Shown one piece after another: positions 8,975 through 17,310 of a DNA stretch of 64,000 nt. Below the pieces are notes generated by a model, which saw only the letters and a list, made by a program, of their open reading frames with translations, was not told the DNA's origin and searched no databases. Both the position numbers and the translations under genes were made by a program. This stretch comes from Streptomyces sp. NBC_01717. Lineage in GTDB: Bacteria; Actinomycetota; Actinomycetes; Streptomycetales; Streptomycetaceae. The DNA lies in NCBI RefSeq assembly GCF_036248255.1, contig NZ_CP109178.1, positions 2,542,001-2,606,000 on the forward strand, read 5' to 3'. Position 1 is the stretch's first letter, and every line of letters begins with the position of its first letter.

Positions 8975-10116
8975 AGAAGACGACGGGAGCCCTCGTCGGT
9001 CTGTGCGCCACCGGACCGCTCCTGCTGGCACTGCCGATCCTTGGCATCGGTGCCGGGACCGCCTCGGCTTCGTGCTCGACCGACGGTGCACAGGGTGTGG
9101 ACGCCTCCGCCGTCGCCAAGCAGGTGAAGGCCATCCTGGACGGCGGCGACAAGGGCTCGGTCTCCGTGCCGGGTCTGGACGCGCCTGCCGACCAGGTGCC
9201 CAACGCCAAGACGATCCAGGCCACGGGCGTCGCGATGAACATCCCCGCCCGAGGGCAGGTCGTCGCCCTGGCGACCGCGCTGCAGGAGAGCGGCCTGCGG
9301 AACCTGACCTACGGCGACCGCGATTCGCTGGGTCTCTTCCAGCAGCGGCCGTCGATGGGCTGGGGTACGGCCAGCCAGATCCTCGACCCGGTGTACGCCT
9401 CGACGAAGTTCTACGAAGGGCTCAAGAAGGTCTCCGGCTGGCAGTCCCTCTCTGTCACCCAGGCCGCCCAGGCGGTACAGAAGTCGGGCTTCCCGGAGGC
9501 GTACGCCAAATGGGAGCCGCTGGCCACCGCCCTGCAGAAGGCCATCGAGCCCCTGCTGCAGAAGGCCGGCGGCTCATCGCCGAGCCCGTCGCCGTCCGGC
9601 TCTGCCGACACCGGCAGCCCCTCTCGCGATTCCGCGGGGGGTTGTTCGGCGGACGGCGACGGGACGGACTTGGGCACCATCCCGGCGGGCGCACTGCCGG
9701 AGGAGTACAAGATTCCCGCCTCCGCGCCGCCGAAGGTACAGACGGCGATCCGGTGGGCGCTCGGCCAGCTCGGTACCCCGTATCAGTGGGGCGGCACGTG
9801 CACCGACTCCCACGGCAAAAACCCGATGGGCCGCTGCGACTGCTCCTCCCTGATGCAGGGCGCGTACAAGGCCGCCGGGGTCACCCTGACGCGGACCACG
9901 TACACGCAGGTCAAGGACGGCAAGGCCGTCTCGGTCGATGCCCTCAAGCCGGGCGACCTCCTCTTCACCGAGGGGACGGCCGCCGTACCGGAACACGTCG
10001 GGATGGCGATCGGGCAGGGCCTGATCGTCCACGCCCCGCACACCGGTGACGTCGTACGGATCACCACCGTCGCGTCCTTGAAATCGCGGATTCTCGCGGC
10101 CCGCCGAGTCGTCTGA
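8971..10116 (+). CDS. Bifunctional peptidoglycan hydrolase (lytic transglycosylase-like + NlpC/P60)
   Basis: About 381 residues, secreted or membrane-anchored: it begins KKTTGALVGL and continues with a long hydrophobic stretch ending GTASA, a signal peptide or anchor. The middle domain has ALQESGLRNL and DSLGLFQQRPS, resembling a lysozyme or transglycosylase fold with Glu in a catalytic position. After a Ser/Pro/Gly linker comes an NlpC/P60 domain with catalytic Cys in RCDCSSLMQGAY and His in EHVGMAIG. Such two-domain enzymes open the cell wall for conjugation machines (compare VirB1 and Tn916-type Orf14). It is the first large gene of the operon. The start is set by the leader overlap and the signal peptide. 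Confidence 0.8.
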   Translation: MKKTTGALVGLCATGPLLLALPILGIGAGTASASCSTDGAQGVDASAVAKQVKAILDGGDKGSVSVPGLDAPADQVPNAKTIQATGVAMNIPARGQVVALATALQESGLRNLTYGDRDSLGLFQQRPSMGWGTASQILDPVYASTKFYEGLKKVSGWQSLSVTQAAQAVQKSGFPEAYAKWEPLATALQKAIEPLLQKAGGSSPSPSPSGSADTGSPSRDSAGGCSADGDGTDLGTIPAGALPEEYKIPASAPPKVQTAIRWALGQLGTPYQWGGTCTDSHGKNPMGRCDCSSLMQGAYKAAGVTLTRTTYTQVKDGKAVSVDALKPGDLLFTEGTAAVPEHVGMAIGQGLIVHAPHTGDVVRITTVASLKSRILAARRVV

Positions 10117-10204
10117 CCGGCCCTCCTCCCCCTCCTCACCTCCCCTCGCACCGCTGGTTCGCCCCTCCGGGCTTTGGCGTGTGCTCATTCGAACTGGAGT
10201 TCCC

Positions 10205-10513
10205 GTGTATCTCGCTGAACAGGTCATACAGCTCGCCTACGACCCCGGAATCAAGCCCAATGAGGGCGGGCTCCCTGGCCTCAACGTCCTCAAGCAGGTG
10301 ATGGGCTCGATCAACTTGTTCGGACTCATTGCCGTGGTCGGAGCCCTCGCCGTCAGTGCGGGCGTGTGGGCCTGGGGTCACCACTCCGGTGGTCACCAGG
10401 CCGAGGCGAACGGGAAGAAGGGCGTGCTGGTCAGCGCGGGCGCGGCCCTTCTTCTCGGTGCGGCCAACGGTGTAGTGGCGTTCTTCTCGACGCTCGGGAC
10501 GCAGGTCCACTGA
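10205..10513 (+). CDS. Small two-helix membrane protein, DUF6112/VirB2-TrbC-like
   Basis: 102 residues with two hydrophobic helices (LFGLIAVVGALAVSAGVWAW, and GVLVSAGAALLLGAANGVVAFF) separated by a short polar loop containing GKKG. Size and topology match DUF6112 proteins of actinobacterial conjugation loci and resemble VirB2/TrbC pilin-type subunits. The GTG start at 10205 has GGAG at 10196-10199 with 5-base spacing. The stop overlaps the next start as TGATG. A structural role in the transfer channel is inferred from position and topology. Confidence 0.65.
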   Translation: MYLAEQVIQLAYDPGIKPNEGGLPGLNVLKQVMGSINLFGLIAVVGALAVSAGVWAWGHHSGGHQAEANGKKGVLVSAGAALLLGAANGVVAFFSTLGTQVH

Positions 10514-11193
10514 TGGCTCAGCACACCACCCACCCCGGCGGCGCATCTCGCGTGCGCCGCCGGGCGCTGCTCGGCACTGCCGTCCTGGCGGTGCTCGTCG
10601 CCCTCGCCGGCCTGGCCGCCTACCTCACCCGCGAGGGCCGAAGCCCCTCCGATACTGCTTCCCCACCGCCGAGTTCGCCCACGGCGTCCTCGTCGCCCGC
10701 GGCACCGTCCGGGCCGCACACACGGCCCCGCGCTCTGCCCGTTCCGCCGAAAACCCACGACCCGATCACGTACGGGAAGGCCGCCGCAGCAGCGCTGTGG
10801 TCGTACGACACCCGCGCGTACTCGCAGCCCGAGCTGCGCAAGGCGCTGCGCGGCTGGCTGACCACGGAGTCGAAGTACGCCGACCCGGCCTCCGTCGACC
10901 AGGCGGTCCCCTCGGCCGTGCTGTGGAAGGAGATGGCGGCCAACAAGCAGGTCGCCACCGCAAAGATCAACGAGGGGCACTTCCCGCACGCCTTTACCCA
11001 GGCTCTCCAAGACGACCCCGGGGCGATCACCGAGGCGTACGTCTACGCCGTCACGGTCTCCGGCAAGCAGTCGATTCGCTGGAAGGGCTCGGCTGCCGGC
11101 GGCGCGGAGAGCCGGTCCACCACCCTCGCGGTCCAGTGCCGGCCCAACCACTCCTGCGCCCTGGTCGGCGTCATGCCGTCCGTCGCGCCCTGA
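10513..11193 (+). CDS. Membrane-anchored conjugation accessory protein, VirB8/TcpC-like by architecture
   Basis: 226 residues. A basic start (SRVRRRALL) leads into one transmembrane helix (LLGTAVLAVLVALAGLAAYL), then a long Ser/Pro/Thr linker and a C-terminal globular domain of about 140 residues. No named domain was recognised. One helix plus a small extracytoplasmic domain is the layout of VirB8/TcpC assembly factors, and the gene's place between the pilin-like and polytopic proteins fits. The ATG at 10513 overlaps the upstream stop by one base, so translation is likely coupled. Confidence 0.55.
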   Translation: MAQHTTHPGGASRVRRRALLGTAVLAVLVALAGLAAYLTREGRSPSDTASPPPSSPTASSSPAAPSGPHTRPRALPVPPKTHDPITYGKAAAAALWSYDTRAYSQPELRKALRGWLTTESKYADPASVDQAVPSAVLWKEMAANKQVATAKINEGHFPHAFTQALQDDPGAITEAYVYAVTVSGKQSIRWKGSAAGGAESRSTTLAVQCRPNHSCALVGVMPSVAP

Positions 11194-11221
11194 TCCTCGC
11201 CCCAGAACGGAGGTACGACCC

Positions 11222-12631
11222 ATGGGAGTCTGCGACTTCCCGCTGATGGACAAGGTGTGCGGCGCTGTCGACTTCGCCACCAACCCCGCCGGCACCGTCA
11301 CCGACGGTCTCGGCGCGTGGATCGCGAAGTCGGCGGGCGAGCTGGCTTCCAGCGCGGCCGACTTGGCCGCCAAGGCCGTCAACAAGACGACGGCCATCGA
11401 CCTCAACGCCGGATGGTTCCGCGACAACTACGAGCTGCTGCTGCCCATCGGCCTCGCCCTGACCGTCGGCATCTTCTGCATCCAGCTCATGACCGCGGCC
11501 TGGCGCCGAGACGAACGTGCCCTCGCCAAGGCGGCGTTCGGCACCATGACCGGAGTCCTCTTCAGCTTCTCCGCCATCGCTTTCACGACCGTCGCCATCA
11601 CCGTGGTGGACGCGCTGTCCGACGGCCTCTTCAAAGCCGCCAACACCTCGATCGACGACGCGATCCGTCGTGTGATCAAGGTTGATCAGATGGGGGCCAT
11701 GTACGGCCTCGGCTGGGGTGTGCCCGCGCTGGTGGCCTTCGGGTGCGCGATCGGTGCCTTCCTCTACTGGGGCGTGATGGTGGCCCGCAAGGTCGGCGTC
11801 CTGATCATGGTCGCGCTCGCGGTGTTCGCCGGGGCGGGCGGCGGCTGGGAAGTCGCCAAACGGTGGCGGCGCGGCTGGATCGAGGCCACCGGCACCCTGA
11901 TCGTCTCCAAGCTGTTGATGACCGTGGTCTTCCTCATCGGCGTCTCCGCCATGGGCAAGACAGACGCCAGCGACGGAATGGCGGCCCTGTCCGACGCCAT
12001 GGCCGGCATCGTCGTGATGGTCCTGGTGTTGCTCTGCCCCTACGCGACGTACAAGTTCGTCCACTGGGCCAGCGACGGCGGCGGCCACGACGACATGCAC
12101 CGCACCGGTGTCGCCGGCATGGCGGTCGCCGCAGGAGCCGCAAAGACCGCAGGCAGCCTCGCGCTGCGGGCCGGTACCGGCGCCCCCGCTCCGCAGGGTC
12201 CGAACCAGGTCCCGGGCGCGGGCACCGATGGCGTCGCCTCCGGCATCAACCCCTCCGGCGGCAACCTGAGCAAGGAGGGCATCGACGCCGGGCCGCCCAA
12301 GCAGCAGACCCGCTTCCGGTACGGCGAAGACCCGGACGCGAGCGGCGACAAGGGCCGGGCTCTGATCCAGCGCCCCGGGATCCCGCCACTGATCACACGT
12401 CCTGGCGAGGACGAACCGGAAGGGTCCGAATCGGCTGCCCAAGGCGTTGCGGGCGGATCCGGTCACCTCGCAGCCGCATCGGCTCCGGGCGGCGACATGA
12501 CCTCCATGCCGCCAGCCGACCCCGGACCTTCGGCCTCGGGCACTCCGGCGTCCGCGTCCGGACCGTCGGCCACCGGCTCCGCGACGCCGACGAACTGGGT
12601 GTATCCCACCCAGCCGCCGTCGGGTTCCTGA
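11222..12631 (+). CDS. Polytopic membrane protein, TrbL/VirB6-like
   Basis: 469 residues. The first ~300 contain about six hydrophobic segments, for example LLLPIGLALTVGIFCIQLM, GVLFSFSAIAFTTVAITVV and VLIMVALAVFAGAGGGW. The last ~170 residues are low-complexity, rich in Gly/Pro/Ser/Ala. This is the architecture of the inner-membrane channel subunit VirB6/TrbL in conjugation systems, including actinobacterial ones. The start ATG 11222 has GGAGG about ten bases upstream. It lies in the middle of the operon, before the SCO6880 and VirB4-like genes. Function is inferred from topology and context. Confidence 0.65.
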   Translation: MGVCDFPLMDKVCGAVDFATNPAGTVTDGLGAWIAKSAGELASSAADLAAKAVNKTTAIDLNAGWFRDNYELLLPIGLALTVGIFCIQLMTAAWRRDERALAKAAFGTMTGVLFSFSAIAFTTVAITVVDALSDGLFKAANTSIDDAIRRVIKVDQMGAMYGLGWGVPALVAFGCAIGAFLYWGVMVARKVGVLIMVALAVFAGAGGGWEVAKRWRRGWIEATGTLIVSKLLMTVVFLIGVSAMGKTDASDGMAALSDAMAGIVVMVLVLLCPYATYKFVHWASDGGGHDDMHRTGVAGMAVAAGAAKTAGSLALRAGTGAPAPQGPNQVPGAGTDGVASGINPSGGNLSKEGIDAGPPKQQTRFRYGEDPDASGDKGRALIQRPGIPPLITRPGEDEPEGSESAAQGVAGGSGHLAAASAPGGDMTSMPPADPGPSASGTPASASGPSATGSATPTNWVYPTQPPSGS

Positions 12632-12701
12632 CCCATATCCCCCGGGGGCGGGCCGCACTCCACGGCCCGCCCCCGCCCCCCACCAGCAGGAAGGTTTCGC
12701 C

Positions 12702-12800
12702 ATGACGTCCAGAAGAGCGCCGCGCGCCCCGTCCTCCGCCCGCTCCCACCGTCTGGAACCACCATGTCCGGCAAGCACCAGTCCTCCACGCCCACCGTGA
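12702..12800 (+). CDS. 32-residue overlapping ORF before the SCO6880 gene
   Basis: ATG 12702 has a good ribosome binding site (AGGAAGG) and reads MTSRRAPRAPSSARSHRLEP and onward to a TGA at 12798-12800. This overlaps the start of the following gene (12764) by 37 bases in another frame. The following gene has only a weak binding site of its own, so ribosomes may reach it through this ORF. Like the leader at 8888 it is Arg/Pro-rich. It may be only a translational-coupling device, or a sign of a frameshift. Confidence 0.35.
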   Translation: MTSRRAPRAPSSARSHRLEPPCPASTSPPRPP

Positions 12801-14233
12801 AGTTCCCGCACCGCAGCAGGCGCGGCGTCCTGCTCGGCCTGTCCGTCCCGCAGTTGGTCGTCGCCGGGCTCACCGGCCTTCTCCTTCTCGCCGTGATCCT
12901 TGCCCGCGGTGTGGTCGGCGCCCTCCAGCTCATCCCGCTGTGGGCCGTGATCGCCCTGCTCGTCTTCGTCCGCCACCGAGGCCGTGCTCTGGCGGACTGG
13001 GCCCCGATCGTCGTCCGGTACGCGCTGCGCCGGATGCGAGGCCAGCTCGTCTGGCTCACCCGGCCCTCCCGCCGGCCGACCCGCGAGGGACTGCTCCACC
13101 TTCCCGGCACCGCTGCCAGCCTGCGCGTGACCACCGCTCCCGACGGCAAGTACGGCGCCGTCCACAACCCGCACACCGGGACGCTGACCGCGGTGGTCAA
13201 GGTCTCCTCCCGCGCCTACGCCCTGCTCGACCCCGGCACCCAGCAGGCCAACGTCGGCGGCTGGGGACGCGCGCTGGCAGCTCTCGCCCGTACCGGGCAG
13301 ATCGCCCGCATCCAGGTGATCGAGCGCACCATCCCCGACTCCGGCGACGCGCTGCGCCGCTACTGGGAAGAGCACGGCCGCCCCGACACCCCGATGGCCG
13401 GCGCGATCTACAACGAGCTGATCCAGAGCGCCGGTCCCGCAGCCGCCCCGCACGAGGCGTACGTCGCGGTGTCCCTGGACACCAAGGCGGCCCGTCGGCT
13501 GATCAACCAGGCCGGCGGCGGTCTCACCGGTGCCTTCAGCGTCCTCGCCCAGCTCACCTCCACGTTCGACCAGGCGGCGCGGACCGCCGGTCTCACCCCG
13601 ACGGGCTGGCTCACCGCCCGCGAGATCGCCGCCGTGGTGCGCACCTCCTACGACCCGAAGGCGCTGGCGACACTCGACCGCTGGTCCACGGCCGGTCGCC
13701 CCGAGGCCGAGCCCGCCGCCGCCGGCCCCGTCGTGGTCGTCGAGAAGGCGGACCACATCGCCACCGACTCCGCCGTGCACGCCACCTACTGGGTGGAGAA
13801 CTGGCCGCGCACCGAGACCAGCGCTGGCTTCCTGCACCAGCTCCTGTTCACCGGCGGCGTCCGGCGCACGCTGTCGCTCTCCTACGAGCCGAAGAACCTC
13901 GACGCCGCCCTGCGCGACGTGCAGCGCAAGAAGTCCAGCGTGATCGCCGACGCCGCCGAACGGACCCGGCGCGGCCAGGTCGACTCCGAGGCGGACTCGA
14001 TCGAGTACCAGGAGGACATCAAGTCCCGCGAACGCCAGCTCATCGCCGGGCACGCCGATGTCGCCCTGACCGGTCTGCTGACCGTCTCGGCCGACACCGA
14101 GGACGAGCTGCGCACCGCCTGCGCCGTCGTGGAGACCGCCGCTGTCAGCGCCCAGCTCGATCTCCGGCCGCTGACCTGGCAGCAGGCCGAGGCGTTCACC
14201 GCCGCCGCCCTGCCGCTCGCGCTCGCTGCCTGA
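12764..14233 (+). CDS. SCO6880-family conjugation protein
   Basis: 489 residues. The N-terminus has two adjacent membrane segments (LLGLSVPQLVVAGLTGLLLL and LQLIPLWAVIALLVFV), as in PrgI/TcpA-type proteins. A long soluble part follows, including LKVSSRAYALLDPG-like and LSLSYEPKNLDAALRDVQRK segments, which I recognise as the Streptomyces SCO6880 family. Its partner in these loci is the VirB4-like ATPase, here two genes downstream. The family is thought to work as the membrane half of a split VirB3/VirB4 unit; that is inference. The start ATG 12764 overlaps a small upstream ORF. Confidence 0.75.
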   Translation: MSGKHQSSTPTVKFPHRSRRGVLLGLSVPQLVVAGLTGLLLLAVILARGVVGALQLIPLWAVIALLVFVRHRGRALADWAPIVVRYALRRMRGQLVWLTRPSRRPTREGLLHLPGTAASLRVTTAPDGKYGAVHNPHTGTLTAVVKVSSRAYALLDPGTQQANVGGWGRALAALARTGQIARIQVIERTIPDSGDALRRYWEEHGRPDTPMAGAIYNELIQSAGPAAAPHEAYVAVSLDTKAARRLINQAGGGLTGAFSVLAQLTSTFDQAARTAGLTPTGWLTAREIAAVVRTSYDPKALATLDRWSTAGRPEAEPAAAGPVVVVEKADHIATDSAVHATYWVENWPRTETSAGFLHQLLFTGGVRRTLSLSYEPKNLDAALRDVQRKKSSVIADAAERTRRGQVDSEADSIEYQEDIKSRERQLIAGHADVALTGLLTVSADTEDELRTACAVVETAAVSAQLDLRPLTWQQAEAFTAAALPLALAA

Positions 14234-14258
14234 CCCTTCCCCTCGAAAGAGCACCCTC

Positions 14259-14711
14259 ATGTCCCGCACCGCCAGCCCGACCGCGCAGGACTTCGTGCCC
14301 TTCGCCACCGCCGCGCTCGACTTCCACCGGGCACTCAACATCCCGGGCGGCCCGCTGGTCACCACCCGGGCCGAGCTGGACACCCTGCACGCCCACCTCG
14401 TCTCGCTGTACGGGCTGCTCGACGCCCACACCGGTCGCACCGGGCAGCTCGTCGCGGTCGAGGGCGACCAGCTCCGTACCGCCCGCACCCGCATCTGGCA
14501 GGCCGCCGAGCACCTCCACGCCGCCTACCACGCGGCGCCCCGGCCGGACTCCGGCGAGATCCCCGCACCGGAGGCGTGGCAGGCCAGCCTTCCGGAGGGA
14601 GCACCGGGCCTGACCATCTGCCAGCGCCACCAGCGCACCGCTCATCTCGTCCGGCAGCGCACCACCCCGGCCGACCTGCACGCACCGTTCACCGGCCTCG
14701 TCCGCCGCTGA
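14259..14711 (+). CDS. Hypothetical conjugation-locus protein (DUF6238-like)
   Basis: 150 residues, soluble, mostly helical and rich in Ala, His, Leu and Arg, with no membrane segment and no catalytic motif. From memory it resembles a family (DUF6238) that sits between SCO6880 and the VirB4-like ATPase in Streptomyces loci; I could not verify this. The position, 25 bases after one gene and 26 before the next, shows it belongs to the operon. The function is unknown; it may be an adaptor for the ATPase. Confidence 0.5.
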   Translation: MSRTASPTAQDFVPFATAALDFHRALNIPGGPLVTTRAELDTLHAHLVSLYGLLDAHTGRTGQLVAVEGDQLRTARTRIWQAAEHLHAAYHAAPRPDSGEIPAPEAWQASLPEGAPGLTICQRHQRTAHLVRQRTTPADLHAPFTGLVRR

Positions 14712-14737
14712 CCCACCCCTCATCTGGAGAAACGCTC

Positions 14738-16243
14738 ATGCCCCGTACCCGCGCCAGCGCCTCCCCTCTGTTCGTGCCCCGTAAGACGACACGCGCCGAA
14801 CAGCGAGCCGCCCGAGCCGGTTTCACCGAAGCCCGCCGCCAGGCACGCCTCGCCGGAAACCCGCCCAAGCACCGCGCCGAGCAGACCCTCGACCCGGATC
14901 TGCGGCCCACCTACCCGCCCGCCGGTCGCCCCGGTCCGGCCTCCGCCCGCGGCGGCAAGCTCGACCTGCCCGCCCACCGGATGACCACCGCCACAGCCAG
15001 CGGCGCGTACCCGTTCGTGGCCGAGGGCGGCCTGGGCGCCGAAGGGGTGTTCATCGGCCGCGATGTGCACGCGGAGGCGGCCTTCTGCTTCGACCCGTTC
15101 TCGCTCTACAACAGCGGCAGGGTGGAGGGCTTCACCAACCCCAACGCGGTCCTGGCCGGGATCATCGGCATGGGCAAGTCGGCGCTGGCGAAGTCGATCG
15201 CCACCCGGTCGATCGCCCACGGCTACCGGATCTACATCCCCTGCGATCCCAAGGGAGAGTGGACCGGCGTTTCGCAGGCCCTCGGCGGCTACAGCATCGC
15301 CCTGGGCCCGGGGCTCCCCGGCCGGTTGAACCCGCTGGACGCTCCGGCCCGGCCCGCCTCCGTGAGCGAAGAGGACTGGTTCACGGAGGTTCGCAAGCGC
15401 CGTCTGCTGCTGCTGGCCAGCCTCGCCCGCACCGTGCTGAAGCGCGACCTGCTGCCGATGGAGCACACCGCTCTCGACCTGGCCCTGGATCTGGTCGTCG
15501 CTGACGCCGCCGCCCGAGGCACGGTGCCGCTGCTCGGCGAGATCGCACACGTACTCGGCTCCCCCGAACGCCTCGACCAGGCCCTCGGCCACCAGGCGGG
15601 GCACCTCGGTTCAGCCGCCCAGGACCTCGCCCACGCCCTGCGACGTCTCGTGCACGGCGACTTGAGCGGCATGTTCGACGCGCCGTCGACGGTGTCGTTC
15701 GATCCGACGACGCCGATGCTGTCCATCGACCTCTCCCGTCTCGGCGGATCCGGTGACGACACGGCACTGGTGCTCGCGATGACGTGCGCGAGCGCGTGGA
15801 TGGAGTCAGCACTCAGTGATCCCGATGGCGGTCGGCGCTGGGTGATCTACGACGAGGCGTGGCGGCTGATGCGGCACGTCGGGCTGCTGGAGCGGATGCA
15901 GAGCCAGTGGAAGCTCTCCCGAGGGCTGGGCATCGCGAACCTGATGGTGATCCACCGCCTCAGCGATTTGCTCTCGGCGGGCGACGCCGGGTCGCGCGGC
16001 CGGGTCCTGGCCGAGGGGCTCCTCGCGGACTGCAGCACGCGCATCATCTACCGCCAAGAGCCCGACCAGCTCACCGCCGCTGCATCCCTGCTCGGCCTGA
16101 CCGGCGTCGAGACCCAGGCGGTGTCCGCCCTGACCAAGGGCCGAGGTCTGTGGAAGGTCGCCGGCCGCTCGTTCATCACCCAGCACATCCTCCACCCGGC
16201 CGAGCGGGAGCTGTTCGACACAGACGCCCGCATGGCCGCCTAG
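14738..16243 (+). CDS. VirB4/TraC-like conjugation ATPase
   Basis: 501 residues. A basic N-terminal segment is followed by the ATPase domain: P-loop GIIGMGKSALAK at about residue 148, Walker B-like RRWVIYDEAWRLM at about 365, and a conserved stretch RIIYRQEPDQL near 430. These are the marks of VirB4-type ATPases that power assembly and substrate transfer in type IV secretion. The N-terminal membrane-association region of classical VirB4 is missing and is probably supplied by the SCO6880 protein. The start ATG 14738 has GGAG upstream; the frame is open 162 bases further, but that overlaps the previous gene. It is the last intact gene of the operon before the insertion-sequence debris. Confidence 0.8.
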   Translation: MPRTRASASPLFVPRKTTRAEQRAARAGFTEARRQARLAGNPPKHRAEQTLDPDLRPTYPPAGRPGPASARGGKLDLPAHRMTTATASGAYPFVAEGGLGAEGVFIGRDVHAEAAFCFDPFSLYNSGRVEGFTNPNAVLAGIIGMGKSALAKSIATRSIAHGYRIYIPCDPKGEWTGVSQALGGYSIALGPGLPGRLNPLDAPARPASVSEEDWFTEVRKRRLLLLASLARTVLKRDLLPMEHTALDLALDLVVADAAARGTVPLLGEIAHVLGSPERLDQALGHQAGHLGSAAQDLAHALRRLVHGDLSGMFDAPSTVSFDPTTPMLSIDLSRLGGSGDDTALVLAMTCASAWMESALSDPDGGRRWVIYDEAWRLMRHVGLLERMQSQWKLSRGLGIANLMVIHRLSDLLSAGDAGSRGRVLAEGLLADCSTRIIYRQEPDQLTAAASLLGLTGVETQAVSALTKGRGLWKVAGRSFITQHILHPAERELFDTDARMAA

Positions 16244-16275
16244 CCCAACGACCAGCACAGCAACGGGAATCGATC

Positions 16276-16600
16276 ATGTCTGCTTCTTCCACTCCTTCCT
16301 CCGGTGACAACCAGCCGTCGCAGGCCACCGACCCTTTGGCGTGGCGACGGCACCTCCCGGCATTGGCCTCGGCCGCCGCCGGGATCAACGAGGCGTGCGA
16401 CGCCTGGGACGCGGTTTCGGACTCGCTCTGCGACGCGGACGGCTGGCCGCTGGACGACAAGGTCTACGGGGACGGGAAGGTCAAGCGGGACGCCGAAGTG
16501 TGGAAGCACGCCGAGGTGTTCCTCGACCACGGACCCGAGGTGCTGGCCGGGGTCCGCGCCGCCGCCGACGGCCCCGACTACGTCGAGGGGCCGATCGTCG
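16276..16600 (+). pseudogene. Hypothetical gene cut by insertion-sequence DNA
   Basis: ATG 16276 begins MSASSTPSSGDNQPSQATDP and about 108 residues of normal Streptomyces-like protein sequence, ending near EGPIVEF. After about 16600 the reading frame runs into the back of an ISAzo13-like transposase remnant and loses coding character, stopping at 16758. It was therefore probably the next gene of the conjugation operon, truncated by an insertion. No family was recognised from the remaining part. Confidence 0.6.
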
Positions 16601-16800
16601 AGTTCAGCTCTCACACGCAGTCCGGTGCGGGTGGTGGTCGCGGCGATCGACTGCACGGTGACTTCGTGGCTCGTCAGCGGGCGGCCGCTCCAGTTCATGG
16701 TGATGTGCGAGAAGAGCCGGTGCTCGATTTTGTTCCACTTCGAAGTGCCTGGTGGTAGGTGACACACGGTGATCGTCAGCCCGGATTCAGCTGCGAGCTG
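16600..16800 (-). pseudogene. ISAzo13-family transposase, C-terminal remnant
   Basis: On the minus strand, about 66 residues match the end of ISAzo13 transposases: SGLTITVCHLPPGTSKWNK, then IEHRLFSHITMNWSGRPLTS and a VQSIAATTTRTGL helix. The EHRLFSHITMNW segment carries the last acidic residue of the DDE set. The N-terminal three-quarters are absent. It is joined in frame to an IS1182 fragment, giving an artificial 234-residue chimeric reading frame (16240-16944). Confidence 0.75.
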
Positions 16801-17302
16801 GCGCATGCCGTGTCCGTGGGCGAACTCGTTGACTGTGCTCTCCACTCCGGAGCGGACTGCGTAGCGAGCCTTCCACTCGGGTGTCTGTTGCTCGGTACGG
16901 ACGCGGAGTTGCAGGTCGCGGAGTTCTCGCGGGGGAAAACCCACGGTGCGGGCGCTGTTGGCGGTTCTGGTGCACTGGGTGCGGGCCGGGGCGACGCTGG
17001 CTCTTGGTGAATCGTGCCACGATCAGTGGGGCCGCGGTGGGTGAGGAGGTGGGGTAGGGGTCGTGCCAGCCCGCGCTGACCTGGGCCTGGGGGCAGGTGA
17101 CCTGTCGGCGGTCGTAGTCGATGTGGAAGTCGTCCCGGCAGAAGCCTTCATTCTGGCGGTGCTGGCGGGTGGGGTTGCCCGGCAGCGGTCCGGTGACGGT
17201 GACCCGATGCTGTCGGGCGGCCTGGTACGAGGGGGTCTGTACGGTGAGTGGCTCTGGGATAACTTCACCTTCCGTCACCACCGCAGGTGAGACAGGCCTG
17301 GA
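16801..17302 (-). pseudogene. IS1182-family transposase, internal and C-terminal remnant
   Basis: Two minus-strand frames together give IS1182 sequence. The first, near 17020-17290, reads [20 protein letters not shown]. After a frameshift at about 16950-17010 the second reads [20 protein letters not shown] and [18 protein letters not shown]. The last contains the acidic residue and the RSGVE motif of these DDE transposases. The N-terminal third and both ends are gone, so it is inactive. It is bounded on the right by the target duplication of the IS256-family element. Confidence 0.75.
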
Positions 17303-17310
17303 CACCCTCG

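Noticed and set aside
11171..14494. 1107-residue open frame on the minus strand
   Set aside because: Antisense to the transfer operon; rich in Gly/Ala/Arg/His/Asp with no domain, an effect of G/C at third codon positions of the real genes.
16240..16944. 234-residue minus-strand frame as a single transposase
   Set aside because: It is a chance in-frame fusion of IS1182 and ISAzo13 fragments and antisense of a hypothetical gene.
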